Source of the DNA: Dromaius novaehollandiae
Taxonomy: Eukaryota; Chordata; Aves; Casuariiformes; Dromaiidae
Assembly (NCBI RefSeq): GCF_036370855.1
Contig: NC_088130.1
Location: 70,594,941-70,658,940, forward strand
Reading direction: 5' to 3'
DNA: 64,000 nt
Part shown: piece after piece, positions 48,181 to 58,909 of the stretch
Numbering within the stretch: the first letter of the stretch is position 1
Layout: every line of letters begins with the position of its first letter
Program-made: the position numbers and the translations under genes
Notes under the pieces: model-generated
Seen by the model: only the letters and a program-made list of their open reading frames with translations
What the model was told of the DNA's origin: nothing
Databases searched by the model: none

Positions 48181-48648
48181 TATTAATATTTTATTGTATT
48201 ACTAGCGTGTATTAGCGCACTTATTCCATATTGCGTATCACGCTGCTCGTACAGTAGGGTGAAGGATCCTTTAACAACATTTGCTGAATGCTGTGAACAA
48301 CCTATGGCTGAGGACAATCAGCTCTACCAAGATAAATAGTGTTTGACCTGTGTTTTTCAACACCATGTATGTTACTTGATCCCACATAAGACACAGCTGA
48401 AGGGGATCGTATACTATTAGTTCACTATGGTTTCCCTTTTGAACAGACTGTAGAGAACAGACGGTGATTTTTACTGTCCACAGGGATGTGTGAAGTGCTG
48501 CAGTCACTTGCTCCTCCTCTTTTTCAAGATCTGGGACTACAATTTCCAATGCTACCAAGTTCACATCAGTGTTTGAACATACACCACCTTCTCATCTGGT
48601 TCAGCGAGCTCCATCACAAGTAACCAAATGTCTGTGAGATACAAGCAT
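48180..48648 (-). CDS. Candidate terminal exon of an unidentified minus-strand gene (48 coding nt, then 3' UTR)
   Basis: On the minus strand a strong acceptor, a pyrimidine run ending TTTTTTTCTTCCAG, precedes 48648. In the phase required by the exon at 53402-53473 (phase 0) the exon would code MLVSHRHLVTCDGAR and end at TGA (48603-48601). An AATAAA signal on the minus strand (TTTATT at 48189-48194 on plus) would end the 3' UTR. Other frames give longer peptides, for example through 48271-48564, so the coding interpretation is uncertain. It could equally be the last exon of a non-coding RNA, or a chance acceptor. The gene family is not recognised. Confidence 0.25.
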
Positions 48649-49813
48649 CTGGAAGAAAAAAAGCTTAGCTGAAACTCAGCCCAGAGGAAATGGAAGTTAG
48701 CAGAAATATGGTAACACTTAGCAGAGCAAGCCAAGACCGGGATTCTCTCCTCCGCTGAGAGGATCCATGCTGCAGCTGCCAAACCAGTGCCAAGAACCGG
48801 GATATTACTGGGAGCCTGCTCTATGAATAGGATTGGGCTGTCGAGAAACAAAGAAATCATCTATTTTATATCATGTTTATTTGCCCAGTTCCTTCCAGAC
48901 CTACCAACCCTGATGGCACATGCAGCATCTACAGGATGAGCGGCAGTCATTCCTCCTGCCTGACCTAAACATCAACATCAGCCAAACCTCTGCTGAGCAA
49001 CCACGCACAGCTGAAGCAGAGCTAGATTTCCTATCTACTGCAGGAATGATCAAAGCCTCTTCCATTGCCCTACTTCTAGACCCCACCTGTTTCCTTAAGA
49101 CCCTCCGGAGTAAGGAGATATTTTAATGCCAAGACACCCAGGAGACTCGGACAGGAGGGTTGCAGAGCAGTCACAGCCTGGGGTTACTGTCAGGCCCCTC
49201 AAAAAAGGATAATCTTCTAGCAAAAGATGAAAAAAAGGGTAGGGGGAAGGTTATAAAGAGTGCAAAATTCACCTTTTTACAGAAGCTTATTCTTCCTAAT
49301 GCCCCCTCTGCCTGCACACATCTACATCATTAAAACCTGCGCTACCAGGAGATCATCTGCACAGTCTGGATTGCTGCTTCTTTTGTGGGCTAAATACTTA
49401 CACCATACAGCAAGTTTTATTTCCAATATTTTTACAGGATATTTCTGGAACTGAGGAGATAGAAAGCGTAGAGGCATGGGACAGAGTGAAAAATAAAAGA
49501 CACATTCAGACCACAAGATGAAACACATACAGTTGTGTACACTACAGAAGTACCTTTATCTGAAGAGAGGTCCGCGTTTCAGTCACGTTTGGAGTTCAGG
49601 TCTCGTGGCCAAGGCCTCCTCCTGAACAGCTGAAGCCTTTCCAGCTGGACACTTTGTTCGAAGAAAGATAATGCACAAGACACAAGGATCATTTCAGCTG
49701 CTCTTGACGAGGCACCTCCCTGACACACCAGCTGCTTACAGGCCAAGCAGGACACGCAGCCTACGCACAGCTCTGAGCACGCAGGGCTTATACTATGCTT
49801 TAAACAGTCTCTA

Positions 49814-49839
49814 ATATATATGTATATATACATATATAT
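49814..49839. repeat. 26-bp perfect AT palindrome
   Basis: The sequence is (AT)4-G-(TA)4-C-(AT)4 and is identical to its reverse complement over 26 bases. It is a cruciform-capable TA microsatellite, with no sign of a protein-binding role. Confidence 0.85.
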
Positions 49840-50539
49840 GAAAGCGTAACTTCAATTCATTAGGATCTGTGAAGTTTGCCCTTATCTTCTGAAATTGCTT
49901 GTGGCATTCAAAGCCCTCCTTAGTTAACAACCCTTTTGGGTCTTATAGCTTATTTAAATTTAAAAATGCTTTTGCAGAAACTCTGTTGAAGTTGCAATAT
50001 TTTCTGCAGCAGCGTTCCCTATTTCTATGTAACCTGTACCCACCCCAAACGTGAATCTGAAATTCAAATCTACAACAACGTACAATAAAGCTCACATCAG
50101 GCCTTTCTATCAAAACATGCTTGAATGAGTAACTCGGTGCTGATGGTCCTGAACCCTGGGGAAAGCCAGATCTGGGGACCATAACTACAGTGGCCAATTT
50201 GCTTGCTTGCTTGTCCCAAGGGCAAGCTTGGTAAGAACAGGTTATGGCTGAACAACAGGACTGAGAGCTGCATAATTAATAAAATAACAGGTAAAAGTCA
50301 GGTTTTGCTTCGCTTCGGTCACAAGCATGAGACTGAACTCCGAGAAGCACGTGGACCCGAGCTCCACCGCCGGGTAACCATCGGTAGAGGGTCAGTACAG
50401 CTTCCCACGCCGGAGGGCAAAAGCAGCAACAGAGCTGAGCACCCTCTGAAAATCTGATTGTGATTTTTTCCCTCACAAAAGACAACGGGCTTTACGTTAC
50501 ACAACACGATGACTAGAAGAGGGAACACAAACTTGCCCC

Positions 50540-51130
50540 TTTCACTATACTAAGAAAGTATTTGAAAAAATAACTTGAGTTTAAAAAACATTTAATTTCT
50601 CCTGTTCATCCTATATATTCCACTGTCACTTCTAGGGTGAAACAGACTCCTTGCTGGGGCAGAACTCACAACTGATGCGGTTTAACATCGTGGCCCTGAA
50701 ACATCTGTATGCAAAAAATTGCAATGCTTAACATCGAGAATCGACGTTTGATAGTAATTATCAACTAATGTAATTCATTGAATGCATTTGATTTTATTTA
50801 TAATTTTAAAATGTTTGTGTAACTTTACCAAAGGGCTTTTTTAAATGTATAAATGACTTTTACATATATGACTGCATTATTGAGATTGTCGTGATTGACT
50901 GATTGAGGTGAGGTCCTGACCTTACAACTAAATGCACCTTTATGGCACCTAACAGCTGCACAGCGTCACAATTTCAGTGGAATCTGTGCATGCAGAAGCA
51001 TTCGTTAATAACAGAGCTGTCTTTTATTTTTATTTTCTTGTATCGGCACTACATAAGTACTCTGGTCTTGGCAAACTAATCCAAAATACACGCGTACCAA
51101 AATAATTCTCATTTCTGCTAATTTTGAGGA
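50540..51130. promoter_or_regulatory. AT-rich candidate conserved element
   Basis: This is unique AT-rich sequence with GATAGTAATTATCAAC near 50750 (a near-palindromic GATAxTAATTATC), GATTTTATTTATAATTTTAAAATG and a tandem GATTGACTGATTGAG word near 50892. It may lie within an intron of the candidate minus-strand gene. Regulatory function inferred. Confidence 0.4.
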
Positions 51131-52902
51131 GAAGGAAGCCGACTTAGGTTAGAAGAACGTGGAGGTGGGAATGGAGGGCGACAGCGGCTGCAAGGCTTTG
51201 GGGGGTTCCTCGCTTTCTGCGCTCGGCTGGGGAGGACGCACCGACGACCTCCCGCAGCCGCAGCGCCAGACCAGCGCACAAACAGCGCGTTTGGGCTCTA
51301 CGGCGCAGATAAATACGTATATACATACATGTATTTTTTAAGCTGGCCTTCCCAGGTTGCATCAGAGGCGTTGGCTCTGCTGGGAGAGGTGCTCGCCGCT
51401 GCAGAGCGCCCGATGGTCGGTGCTCCTGTGCAGTCCCAGCTCCTGAGGCCAAGTCACCTTTCAGATCTGTAGCGGAGATTTGTCCTGGGCCTGGAGAGAG
51501 AGAAAGAGCCACTCCACGGCTACACGTGCAGATACGGGGATGTGAAGTTGCTGTCCCCCCCGACAACACACACACACCTTGCACCAGACGCCCTGCCAAC
51601 AGCAGAGCCAAGCTTGGGATAATCAGTCTAAATGTAGATTCATTTTGGCAGTTGCAGACTCGAATTAGAAAAAACAATTAGCTGATCTGTCAGAGGCCCT
51701 AATAGAGACACACAGTTCAGAGAGCTCTGAAATTTAGGTGCGTAGATTTAAAACAACGCAGGCACAAAATCGTGCAATTTAATCTTTAAGCGTAGCACCT
51801 TTCTTCCTCCCCCTTTTGCAGGTGCACGAGGATGCCGGCAGCCCCGGGCGCCAGGGCACGTACGGGCGCTTGGATTTCGCCTCCGCGTTGTTTTCAATTA
51901 GAGGCTTTCCTGCATGTGATGCACCAAGGGGAAAACACCACTTAGACTCAGAACTAAGGTACTCCCAGGGACAAATATGATTAATGGGATAATCTTGTAG
52001 ATTACAATAGTTAGAGGCAGTTCCTGCCATTTCCCGCTCTCCGAGGACTGGCTCCGCTCGCATCCAGTGCAGACAGCTGCAGACTCCGCAGCGCTGGCAT
52101 TACCAGCGCAGGACTGTGCTCTGCCCCCGAAACCGCCCGCGACGCGCAGCTTCCACGGGCGCCTAGGGTCCAGGCTGCGCCTTACAGCCAGATCTCCAAC
52201 CGGGGAAGGTTCCTGATGGAGAGAGTCTGCGGAGCCAGCGGCGTGCATGCTCACCTTTGCATAGAGATATGCACATCCACAGCATGCACATCCACAGCAG
52301 GTAATGTCCTTAAATTCATCAGGTCTTAATTAAACAATGACCAGTGAGACAGCCTCACATTCACTGGAAGAGCTGCAGCTGATGGGTAATGGCAGCAACG
52401 GCTCCCGACTTCTGCACGAGCCCCCGTCCACGCAGGGCTGCAGACGTGCTGCGGGAGGCATCTGCAGAGCTTCATGGAAAGTTTCTTAGAGCGTACAACA
52501 GGGCACCAGATATGGACAAAACCCTCCGCTATCGAATTCAAGTTCTTTTTCTCTGCCCCTTTGCACTCTGTAGCACTCAAAAATTAATGGCAAAAGTTAG
52601 AACACACTTTATCAGAGAAAAGTCATTTTGGCAAATAGCTGGCAAACCCCAATTTCTGATTCTGGCATAAGAATGCAAGATTAATATTTCCAGCAAGGTG
52701 ATCAGCAAGAAAAATCTCTGCATAAACACTGGCACGCAGATGATTGCCACCGGGCTTCGCGGCCAGCGGCACAGTGAAAGGAGGAAGGCAGTTCACTTCT
52801 TTCAGAGATTTGTTTCAGGTCATCGTATCTGCAAGCACCACCCGCATCTATTCACTTTGCAGGGTGGGCTTTGGATTTTCCTTGTTTTGTGGGGTTTTTT
52901 TT

Positions 52903-52914
52903 GGGGGGGGGGGG
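52903..52914 (+). repeat. Poly-G run (12 G) after a T run
   Basis: Eight T residues are directly followed by 12 G and further G-rich sequence (GCGGTGGGGGAGGG). The tract has G-quadruplex potential on plus and is liable to sequencing error. Confidence 0.9.
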
Positions 52915-53039
52915 CGGTGGGGGAGGGAGACAAAACAAATTCAAGTGCAAAATTCAACACAAGAAGAGACAAATTACATGGCAAATTTCATAGCTGCAAA
53001 GTTTCAGAACACACAAAAACTTGGATAACATTTTTAAGG

Positions 53040-53395
53040 AACATAATTAATTGAACTTGTACTTAGGTTTCACCTAAACCTTTGTTTGTGCAAAACTCTG
53101 CTGTTCTGAAAGAATGCAACAAGGAAAAAGTATTTTTATGCACATTTATGGGATGTTCAGCTGAACTCAGGCTGGTGTAATCGGTGCTTTACACGTACCA
53201 TGTATTATTCATTCTGGGAAAGAAATGCTAATTTTGAGTATTTTCAACTCATTTTTTTGTATTTCACCAGCTCACATATAACTATTCATTACTGTTTACC
53301 TAAATTTACACGAAATTTGCTTTTAATTATATATGCAAACAGAATCTTAATATGAAGCAAAACAAGTCACACATTGTCCACTAGAACCATCCACA
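53040..53395. other. AT-rich unique sequence
   Basis: This is non-repetitive AT-rich sequence with GCTAATTTTGAG, TTTTAATTATATATGC and similar words just downstream (in minus-strand sense) of a candidate exon. It is either intronic or an enhancer-like element. Confidence 0.3.
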
Positions 53396-53401
53396 CCTTA
53401 C

Positions 53402-53473
53402 AGTTTCTGTGATGCCCCTCTCTGCAATCAGAGCCCGTTGCAGCTGCTCCTTCAAATTCAGAAGGAGGGGTAC
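53402..53473 (-). CDS. Candidate internal coding exon, 72 nt, unidentified gene
   Basis: On the minus strand the exon is preceded by a strong acceptor (pyrimidine-rich run ending TTTTTGTTTTCAG) and followed by a good donor (ACT then GTAAGG). It is exactly 24 codons in phase 0 and reads VPLLLNLKEQLQRALIAERG followed by ITET, an amphipathic helix-like peptide without stops. It joins in phase 0 to the exon at 55079-55198. I do not recognise the protein. A non-coding exon open by chance is possible, since 24 codons are short. The agreement of both splice sites and phase with the next exon raises confidence. Confidence 0.45.
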
Positions 53474-53479
53474 CTGAAA

Positions 53480-55075
53480 ACAAAAAGGGGAGGGCTTGAT
53501 TTTTTTTCCATATAGCTCACCTGTTTGCTCTGCCAAAGATGGGAGGGTTAAGATTTCACTTGAAATTAGTCACCTACATACAGGGTGGAAGCCCAAAGAA
53601 TCTGACCACCTAATTTTCATTCATGGTGATGCAGTTTTTCTCTTTCTTCGACTGGTTTATTGTATCAAGTAAGCCAGGGTTGCTGAGATCTTAGCAATAT
53701 TTCTTTGACTTTCTCTCTACCCAGTGGCCCCTGAATGAAGTGGAAAATGCAGTAATCTTTCTGTATCGCTACTTATTAGGCCCCTTTATCTATCCCCATT
53801 GGTTACTTTTTTCCCCTGAATTCAACTTTTTAACATTACGTATTTAACATTACTTATGCAAACATAACCTATGCAAAACAAAGTACATTCCCTTCATCCA
53901 CCCCACAGAGCCCCTCCGAAATATTGGATATTTATCTATTTGGAGCAAAATTAACAGAAATCCTCCTACCCCCTGACTTATTCACACGTACGATTTTATT
54001 TATCCCATCTGCAAGACTCCCAACCACCAGGAAAGCTAACACACGTTTCTTCAGGCAGGATATAACAAATTGACTCCTTCGATTTAATGAAAACAAGCTA
54101 TTTTCCTGGTGCTTTTGTCGTCCTCCAAGTCGGGGCACAAGGCAGGCTGTGGGTGAGGCTGGCTCGACCACAGCAGCCCGAGCTGGCCGCGGCTCGGACC
54201 CATCCGCTCCCGCCGCGCGTAGCTGCTGCACGCTAAGGCAGCGCAAGGCTCCCGCCCGCGCCCCAGCCTTCCCGGAGCGCGTTACCCGAGCTGCTACTGG
54301 CATCTGGTGGAAGGCGCAGGCAAGGGAAGCTTCTCCTTCACGAGCGTGTCCCTGTGGTCACACCAAATGACCAAAATGCACCAAAAGGTCTTACTAAGAT
54401 GTGCAGCACACGCATGCTTCTGACCCCAAAAGTGTTCAAACGTTTCTATGTTTGAGCGCTTTTTCCATTTTTACTGTACACTATACACCTATATACTATA
54501 CACTTATATGCAACAATAAAGAAAGCAAAATACCACCTTTTTCAGTGTAAATGGAGGTATCTCAGAATCTTTACACAGAAGGTGTGTCGTGCAAGTTGTA
54601 CCCCGCTTTGTCTGCTCTGAACAAAGACTTCACCAAAGTTAAAGGATCCGATTTGAAGCTACTGAGGAGCGTTTCTCTACTAAAGCAGGGCCTTGGGGGC
54701 TCGCAGGGGACGGAAGAAAGGGCAGAATGTGGTCAGGATCTCGGACAAAGCGTTATGGGCAAGACTGCTGAGGGAGATGCAAACCCAAGGCTACCTGCAA
54801 AGCTCCCCTCAACCACGTAACTTGCGGTTTGCTTCATTTAGAAGCATCTGTTTCTTAGAAAAGACTTCCACTAAGAAAAATTTGTCTTTTAATATTCAGA
54901 TAAGAAGGTCAATGATTATAAATACGCTATAGCCACTTAAACTTTAAAAAAAAAAAAATCGTTCAGCAGAATTATGCATGAACAAGCCAGCCACAGGCAT
55001 TAGATAGTTGTGTACAAGTAACACTTGGGAGCACAAACTAAAGCAATAGAAGAATGGTGTGGTGCGTTATGTGCT
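53480..55075. other. Presumed intron
   Basis: If the flanking exon calls are right, this is an intron of about 1.6 kb. It holds a small GC-rich patch at 54130-54300 and A/T homopolymers. The open frames at 53932-54303 and 54551-54932 have no domain or splice support. Confidence 0.35.
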
Positions 55076-55078
55076 CAC

Positions 55079-55198
55079 CCGCTTTAGTTCTGTTTCGGGA
55101 ATACCCTGTGTTGGAATAAAGAGGAATCCAGAAGTCAGACCTTCCAAATTGTGCCAGCATTCAAGGGCAGCAAGGAGGAGCTGCTTTGACATCAGTCC
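55079..55198 (-). CDS. Candidate internal coding exon, 120 nt, unidentified gene
   Basis: On the minus strand a very good acceptor (TTTCTATTTTTTTGCACAG) precedes the exon and a good donor (CGG then GTGAGC) follows. It is exactly 40 codons, and only one of its three frames is open. That frame reads GLMSKQLLLAALECWHNLEG then LTSGFLFIPTQGIPETELKR and ends in phase 0, which fits the 72-nt exon at 53402-53473. The peptide looks like a folded helical segment with Trp, Cys and buried Leu residues. I could not match it to a family from memory. It is the best-supported coding exon in the window, but no homology evidence is available. Confidence 0.5.
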
Positions 55199-55846
55199 CT
55201 GTGCAAAAAAATAGAAATATTAAGACAGGATCAAAAGAGAATCAAGATGCAGGAATACAGTTAATGCCAATTGACAAAGGTTTATGGAAAATAAGACTTT
55301 AATCAAGCAAAGCTAATTCATACACACTTCTTTTTTTTTTTTGACAAGCTTACATGCTTAGATGGAAGGTAACTGTAGAGATATGTTTTCTAGACTGTTC
55401 AGCTTTCTGACAAAAGCTGGCACCCTGACATCAGTAAAACATGTGAAGTATATTTAAAAATAGCCCAAAAGTAATTTAATGGAATCATTGTCTCCTGCAC
55501 ACATTTACAGAAACGTCCCACAGGAACTGGGTTGCAGGACTGACACTGCTCTACGCTTACGGGTGATCTGGAGCCAAGCCTAAGGTCATCGTTGATAAAA
55601 CATCCAGATAAGGTCGCACAAAAAAGTAAGTAAGGACAAAGCACAGAATGATCTTGGTTGCTTGATGCGAGAAGCATTTTGCTGGAATGGTGTGAATACA
55701 GGCAAATACGTTTCACAACAATGAAAGCAGCCGTACTTAGCGAAAGGGGGAGGCACGCAGGACAGGAGGTCTAGCAAAAGGATCTAGGAGCCATGTGGCA
55801 AAGCAGGCATGTTACATAACCCAAAATAAAAAGGGTCTTCTGTCAC

Positions 55847-55882
55847 CTTGTGTCATGCATTGCTAGGACACTTTGAGGTAAC
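55847..55882 (-). other. Possible 36-nt micro-exon
   Basis: On the minus strand CTTTTCTACAG precedes and AAG/GTGACA follows a 36-nt segment. Its phase does not let it join the exon at 55079-55198 without a stop, so if real it belongs to an alternative or non-coding transcript. Splice-like pairs this close do occur by chance. Confidence 0.15.
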
Positions 55883-56475
55883 CTGTAGAAAAGGCCCTAG
55901 CCAGCAGAGGTAACCGAGCCCACACAGACACAAACCAGCGGTTACAACATTGAATGTAACTGGGTTGCTGGAGGCATCAGGACGAAGCGCCGGCGGCTGG
56001 GGAGGACGGCGACGTGAGCGTAACCGCGGAACAGGCACGGAGGAACCGGGACAAGGCGCGCGGCCACCAGCGGCCAGGGAGGATAGCCATCAAAGACAAC
56101 CACAGAGAACATGTAAACCGGCGCAGGAGATAAACCAGAAACGCGCCCCAGCCACTGGCTTCTCTTACAGTGGCATCAGGAAGGTGCAAGAGAGAATATG
56201 GGAACGCACTGCTCACATGTGAGCTTCTTACTGATTAAAAACTGAGTTTTGAAGAACCTTACTCAGCTGGGTGTATCGGCTCGTCATGTACTTAAATGAA
56301 GATTTTATTTAAATCTCTGGTTAAGTAAGACTGTTGCTTGGTGTTTAACAAGTTAATGATGCTCCAACACCGGTTCTGAAACCTCAGCAGACCACTTCAC
56401 ATCCAGAGCTTTGATCCAGTTTTCTCCAGACATGGTTGAACACATGCATGTGCCAAGACCCTTAAAGACACTCAC

Positions 56476-56546
56476 CTGTACTCTGCCCATATTTTGAAGG
56501 TTTTTGCAAGCCATAGGATTAAAAAAAAATGGTTTTGAACAAAAAC
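56476..56546 (-). CDS. Weak candidate exon, 71 nt, upstream of the 120-nt exon
   Basis: The donor on the minus strand is near-perfect (GTACAG then GTGAGT). The frame ending in phase 0, as needed by the exon at 55079, reads NPMACKNLQNMGRVQ before the donor. The acceptor is poor: the only AG that keeps the frame (before 56546) lacks a pyrimidine tract, and a run of 9 T lies inside the proposed exon. It may be mis-bounded or spurious. Confidence 0.25.
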
Positions 56547-57411
56547 CTTACAGACTTTTTCAAACAGCATGCTGAGCATGCTTGAAGGTTGCAGTGGAGG
56601 TGGAGGGGAGTGCAGGGGAGCAGCAGTGCACCCATGCCACTTACACAACGTTCCCATTGCTTAACGTACCTGCATCACTCCTTCCACTAAACCTCTCCTT
56701 CCACTCACTGCTGATAAAGATTTTTTTTTCCCTATTTCCTCAGTCAACATTTTCACATTGTGCAATTATTCAAGAAGGGAACTTTACTGGTGATTTATCA
56801 TCAAGAAAAGAAAACCATTTGGCAGTTAAAGGCTACAGGAAAAGAGAAACCACATATATTTTTATGTCCTAAACCACTTACGCAACACACTGGCATTAAG
56901 CAAGGGAGTATGCCCCTTACTTCAATAGAAATACTTGTTTAAGAATTAAGTATAGAAAGTCATCTGGATTTTCACTACACTCAAAAACAAACACAAAAAA
57001 GACATTCCATCAAGAAATATCCGAATGGAAGAGACCCTACACTAAAGGTTCAGCCAGAAAGAAGGGATGTATTTAACATCACAGAACCAAATCTTTAAGA
57101 AGACTAGAAGCAAAAGTTAAGAGGTACAGAATGCACTTCAGTTCATGCCAAACTAGGCTAGGATTTAAATTCAGTATTAGATACTCCTTATGTTCCCCAA
57201 CACATGTGAATTCTACTACACAAAATCTTGATACTTGAGGCAGTACTTCAGTATTTTATTGGCACATCTCCAAAGTACTCTTGTAAATCCAGTTATAAAC
57301 TTGCTGCTACAGCAAAAGATAGTGCAACTTCCACAAAATTTGTGTTTGCCACAGGTTAAAGTATTAATCCTCTGAGCACAGTAAGTCTTCCCTCATTCTG
57401 AGTTTTATTAC

Positions 57412-57503
57412 CTTTGATATTTCCTGCACATTCAAAGTATTCCTAAGTCAGGCTCCCTTCCTCCAGGTGCATTAGCAACGCGTTGGACAAACACAGACGA
57501 TAC
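57412..57503 (-). pseudogene. Candidate 92-nt exon with an in-frame TAG
   Basis: On the minus strand GCTTTTTTAG precedes and AAAG/GTAATA follows 92 nt. In the phase supplied by the 57776-57867 candidate it reads YRLCLSNALLMHLEEGSLT, then TAG, then EYFECAGNIK, so a single stop interrupts an otherwise protein-like peptide. The other two frames also contain stops. It could be a decayed exon, a sequencing error, a polymorphic nonsense codon, a non-coding exon, or a chance splice pair. I mark it as broken and leave it unrepaired. Confidence 0.25.
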
Positions 57504-57775
57504 CTAAAAAAGCAATGTCCACAGAAACAGCTATGCTAGTTCAGCCAACGCAAAATCCACAAACACACACGCCCCAAATTTAACCAGCCAGCGGCATCGG
57601 TCTTCAAGCTAAGTCTTTATACAAGATGCATACAAAAACATCGTGGAAAAACAACCATGAGTTCCTGAACTACCAATTCCACCACTGAGCCCATTTCATC
57701 GGTTTCGGTTCTGCAAAGTCAACCGAGGACAACGAACCCCGGTGCACCCGCTTGCCCCTCCGCATCGCGGCTCAC

Positions 57776-57867
57776 CAGCGCCCTTCCCCTCGCCGCAGCT
57801 GCAGAGCGCGAGCCAGCGCCGCCAGCGCAGCTCTCCTACTGCTAGGAAATCCCACAAATATCCTGAA
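57776..57867 (-). CDS. Candidate 92-nt GC-rich exon
   Basis: On the minus strand an acceptor (CTGTGTCGTCACTTAG) precedes and GCTG/GTGAGC follows. Phase 0 gives FRIFVGFPSSRRAALAALAR then ALQLRRGEGR, open to the donor and ending with 2 nt over, which fits the start phase of the 57412-57503 candidate. An alternative frame is also open across this segment (57696-57881), so the frame is not settled. The high local GC content is unlike the flanks and could mark an exon or a small CpG patch. Confidence 0.22.
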
Positions 57868-58253
57868 CTAAGTGACGACACAGTAGAAATAGGAAAGCGG
57901 TAACACCTATTTCAACGTGGTATTTTGTAGGAATTGGACAGATAAAATACACACTTCCTTGACCATGAGCATTTTTCAGGCCTTTGCTTTGAACCATTAC
58001 TTTTATACTTTCTTAATTTAGGAACCAAATGGTATTTAGAGGTTAATTCTTTAATATCTAAAACCCATATCAGAAATAAAAACAGAGAGGACTACAGCAT
58101 CTAAATAACTTCTCTAGCATTTGCTATCTCTAGCAGTCTTCAGATCACATCCAGCAGCTTTCTGCTAAAACACACTTACTAAGCTCAACACCGAAGTAAA
58201 ACAAAGGATGCTCTTAAGATGAGCCTCCCTCGGAGGCTCCTAACACACGATAC

Positions 58254-58370
58254 CTGACAGCAATTCCAGGCCCCCTTTTGAATTTTTTAATGCATCCACA
58301 CAGGAGTGTTTTACACTGTGATATTCCACAGTATCGCACCGCAAAGAAATTGCTATATGCAGCCCGCAGC
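58254..58370 (-). CDS. Candidate 117-nt exon, frame ambiguous
   Basis: On the minus strand GGGCTGGGCTCTCAG precedes and GTCAG/GTATCG follows 117 nt. Two frames are open, one reading HIAISLRCDTVEYHSVKHSC onward and the other AYSNFFAVRYCGISQCKTLL onward. Neither joins the 57776-57867 candidate in the frame preferred there, which weakens the combined gene model. No family is recognised. Confidence 0.22.
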
Positions 58371-58373
58371 CTG

Positions 58374-58396
58374 AGAGCCCAGCCCAGCCCAGCCAT
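58374..58396. repeat. Short CCCAG tandem
   Basis: Three to four copies of a 5-bp CCCAG/GCCCA unit lie next to the candidate acceptor at 58371, where they form part of the proposed pyrimidine tract on the minus strand. Confidence 0.6.
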
Positions 58397-58399
58397 CGA

Positions 58400-58876
58400 T
58401 ACAAGCCGATCTTCAGGATCTCCAGGATTAGACAATTTAAAGAACCTTTTAAAGAACCTTTTGGCATTTAAATAAACTAAGCGAAACAATCCTCTCACAA
58501 CCAGCTTCACCATTTCTGAAGGAAGTGAGAAAAGGTTCCAGCTAAGAAAGTGGTTTTTAAGCTAACAGATCAAGCTGGATGCTTGCTACAAAATACATGT
58601 CTACCCACAAATTTTCACCAAACTCAGTATTTCACTGCCCATTCAATGGGACAACCTTTGCTTAAAACAATACGGCAAGGGTGGGGAGGGTGAAGGGGGA
58701 AAAGGGGATAAGACTACTTTTAAAGCTATGTCAGACCTTGCTTATGCATCAAAATATGCATTTTTTAACACATACCTGCCACTCACCTCAGTAAGATTTC
58801 TGAACAATAAATACATCAGCTTATTCCACCTGCTTACCCTGAAAAAAATGTCAGTTACAGAAAATTTTTTTATATG

Positions 58877-58909
<33 letters not shown>

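Larger units (their letters stand above)
48660..53400. other. Presumed intron or intergenic sequence
   Basis: If the exon predictions on either side are right, this is an intron of about 4.7 kb on the minus strand. It contains the 26-bp AT palindrome at 49814-49839, the AT-rich block at 50.5-51.1 kb, a GC-richer stretch at 51150-52260 with featureless frames, and a 12-G run at 52903-52914. No other exon is convincing. Confidence 0.35.

Noticed and set aside
48271-48860. 97- and 99-codon minus-strand frames as stand-alone genes
   Set aside because: They run through a proposed splice acceptor and the 3' UTR of the candidate terminal exon and show no domain. Neither is in the phase expected from the upstream exon.
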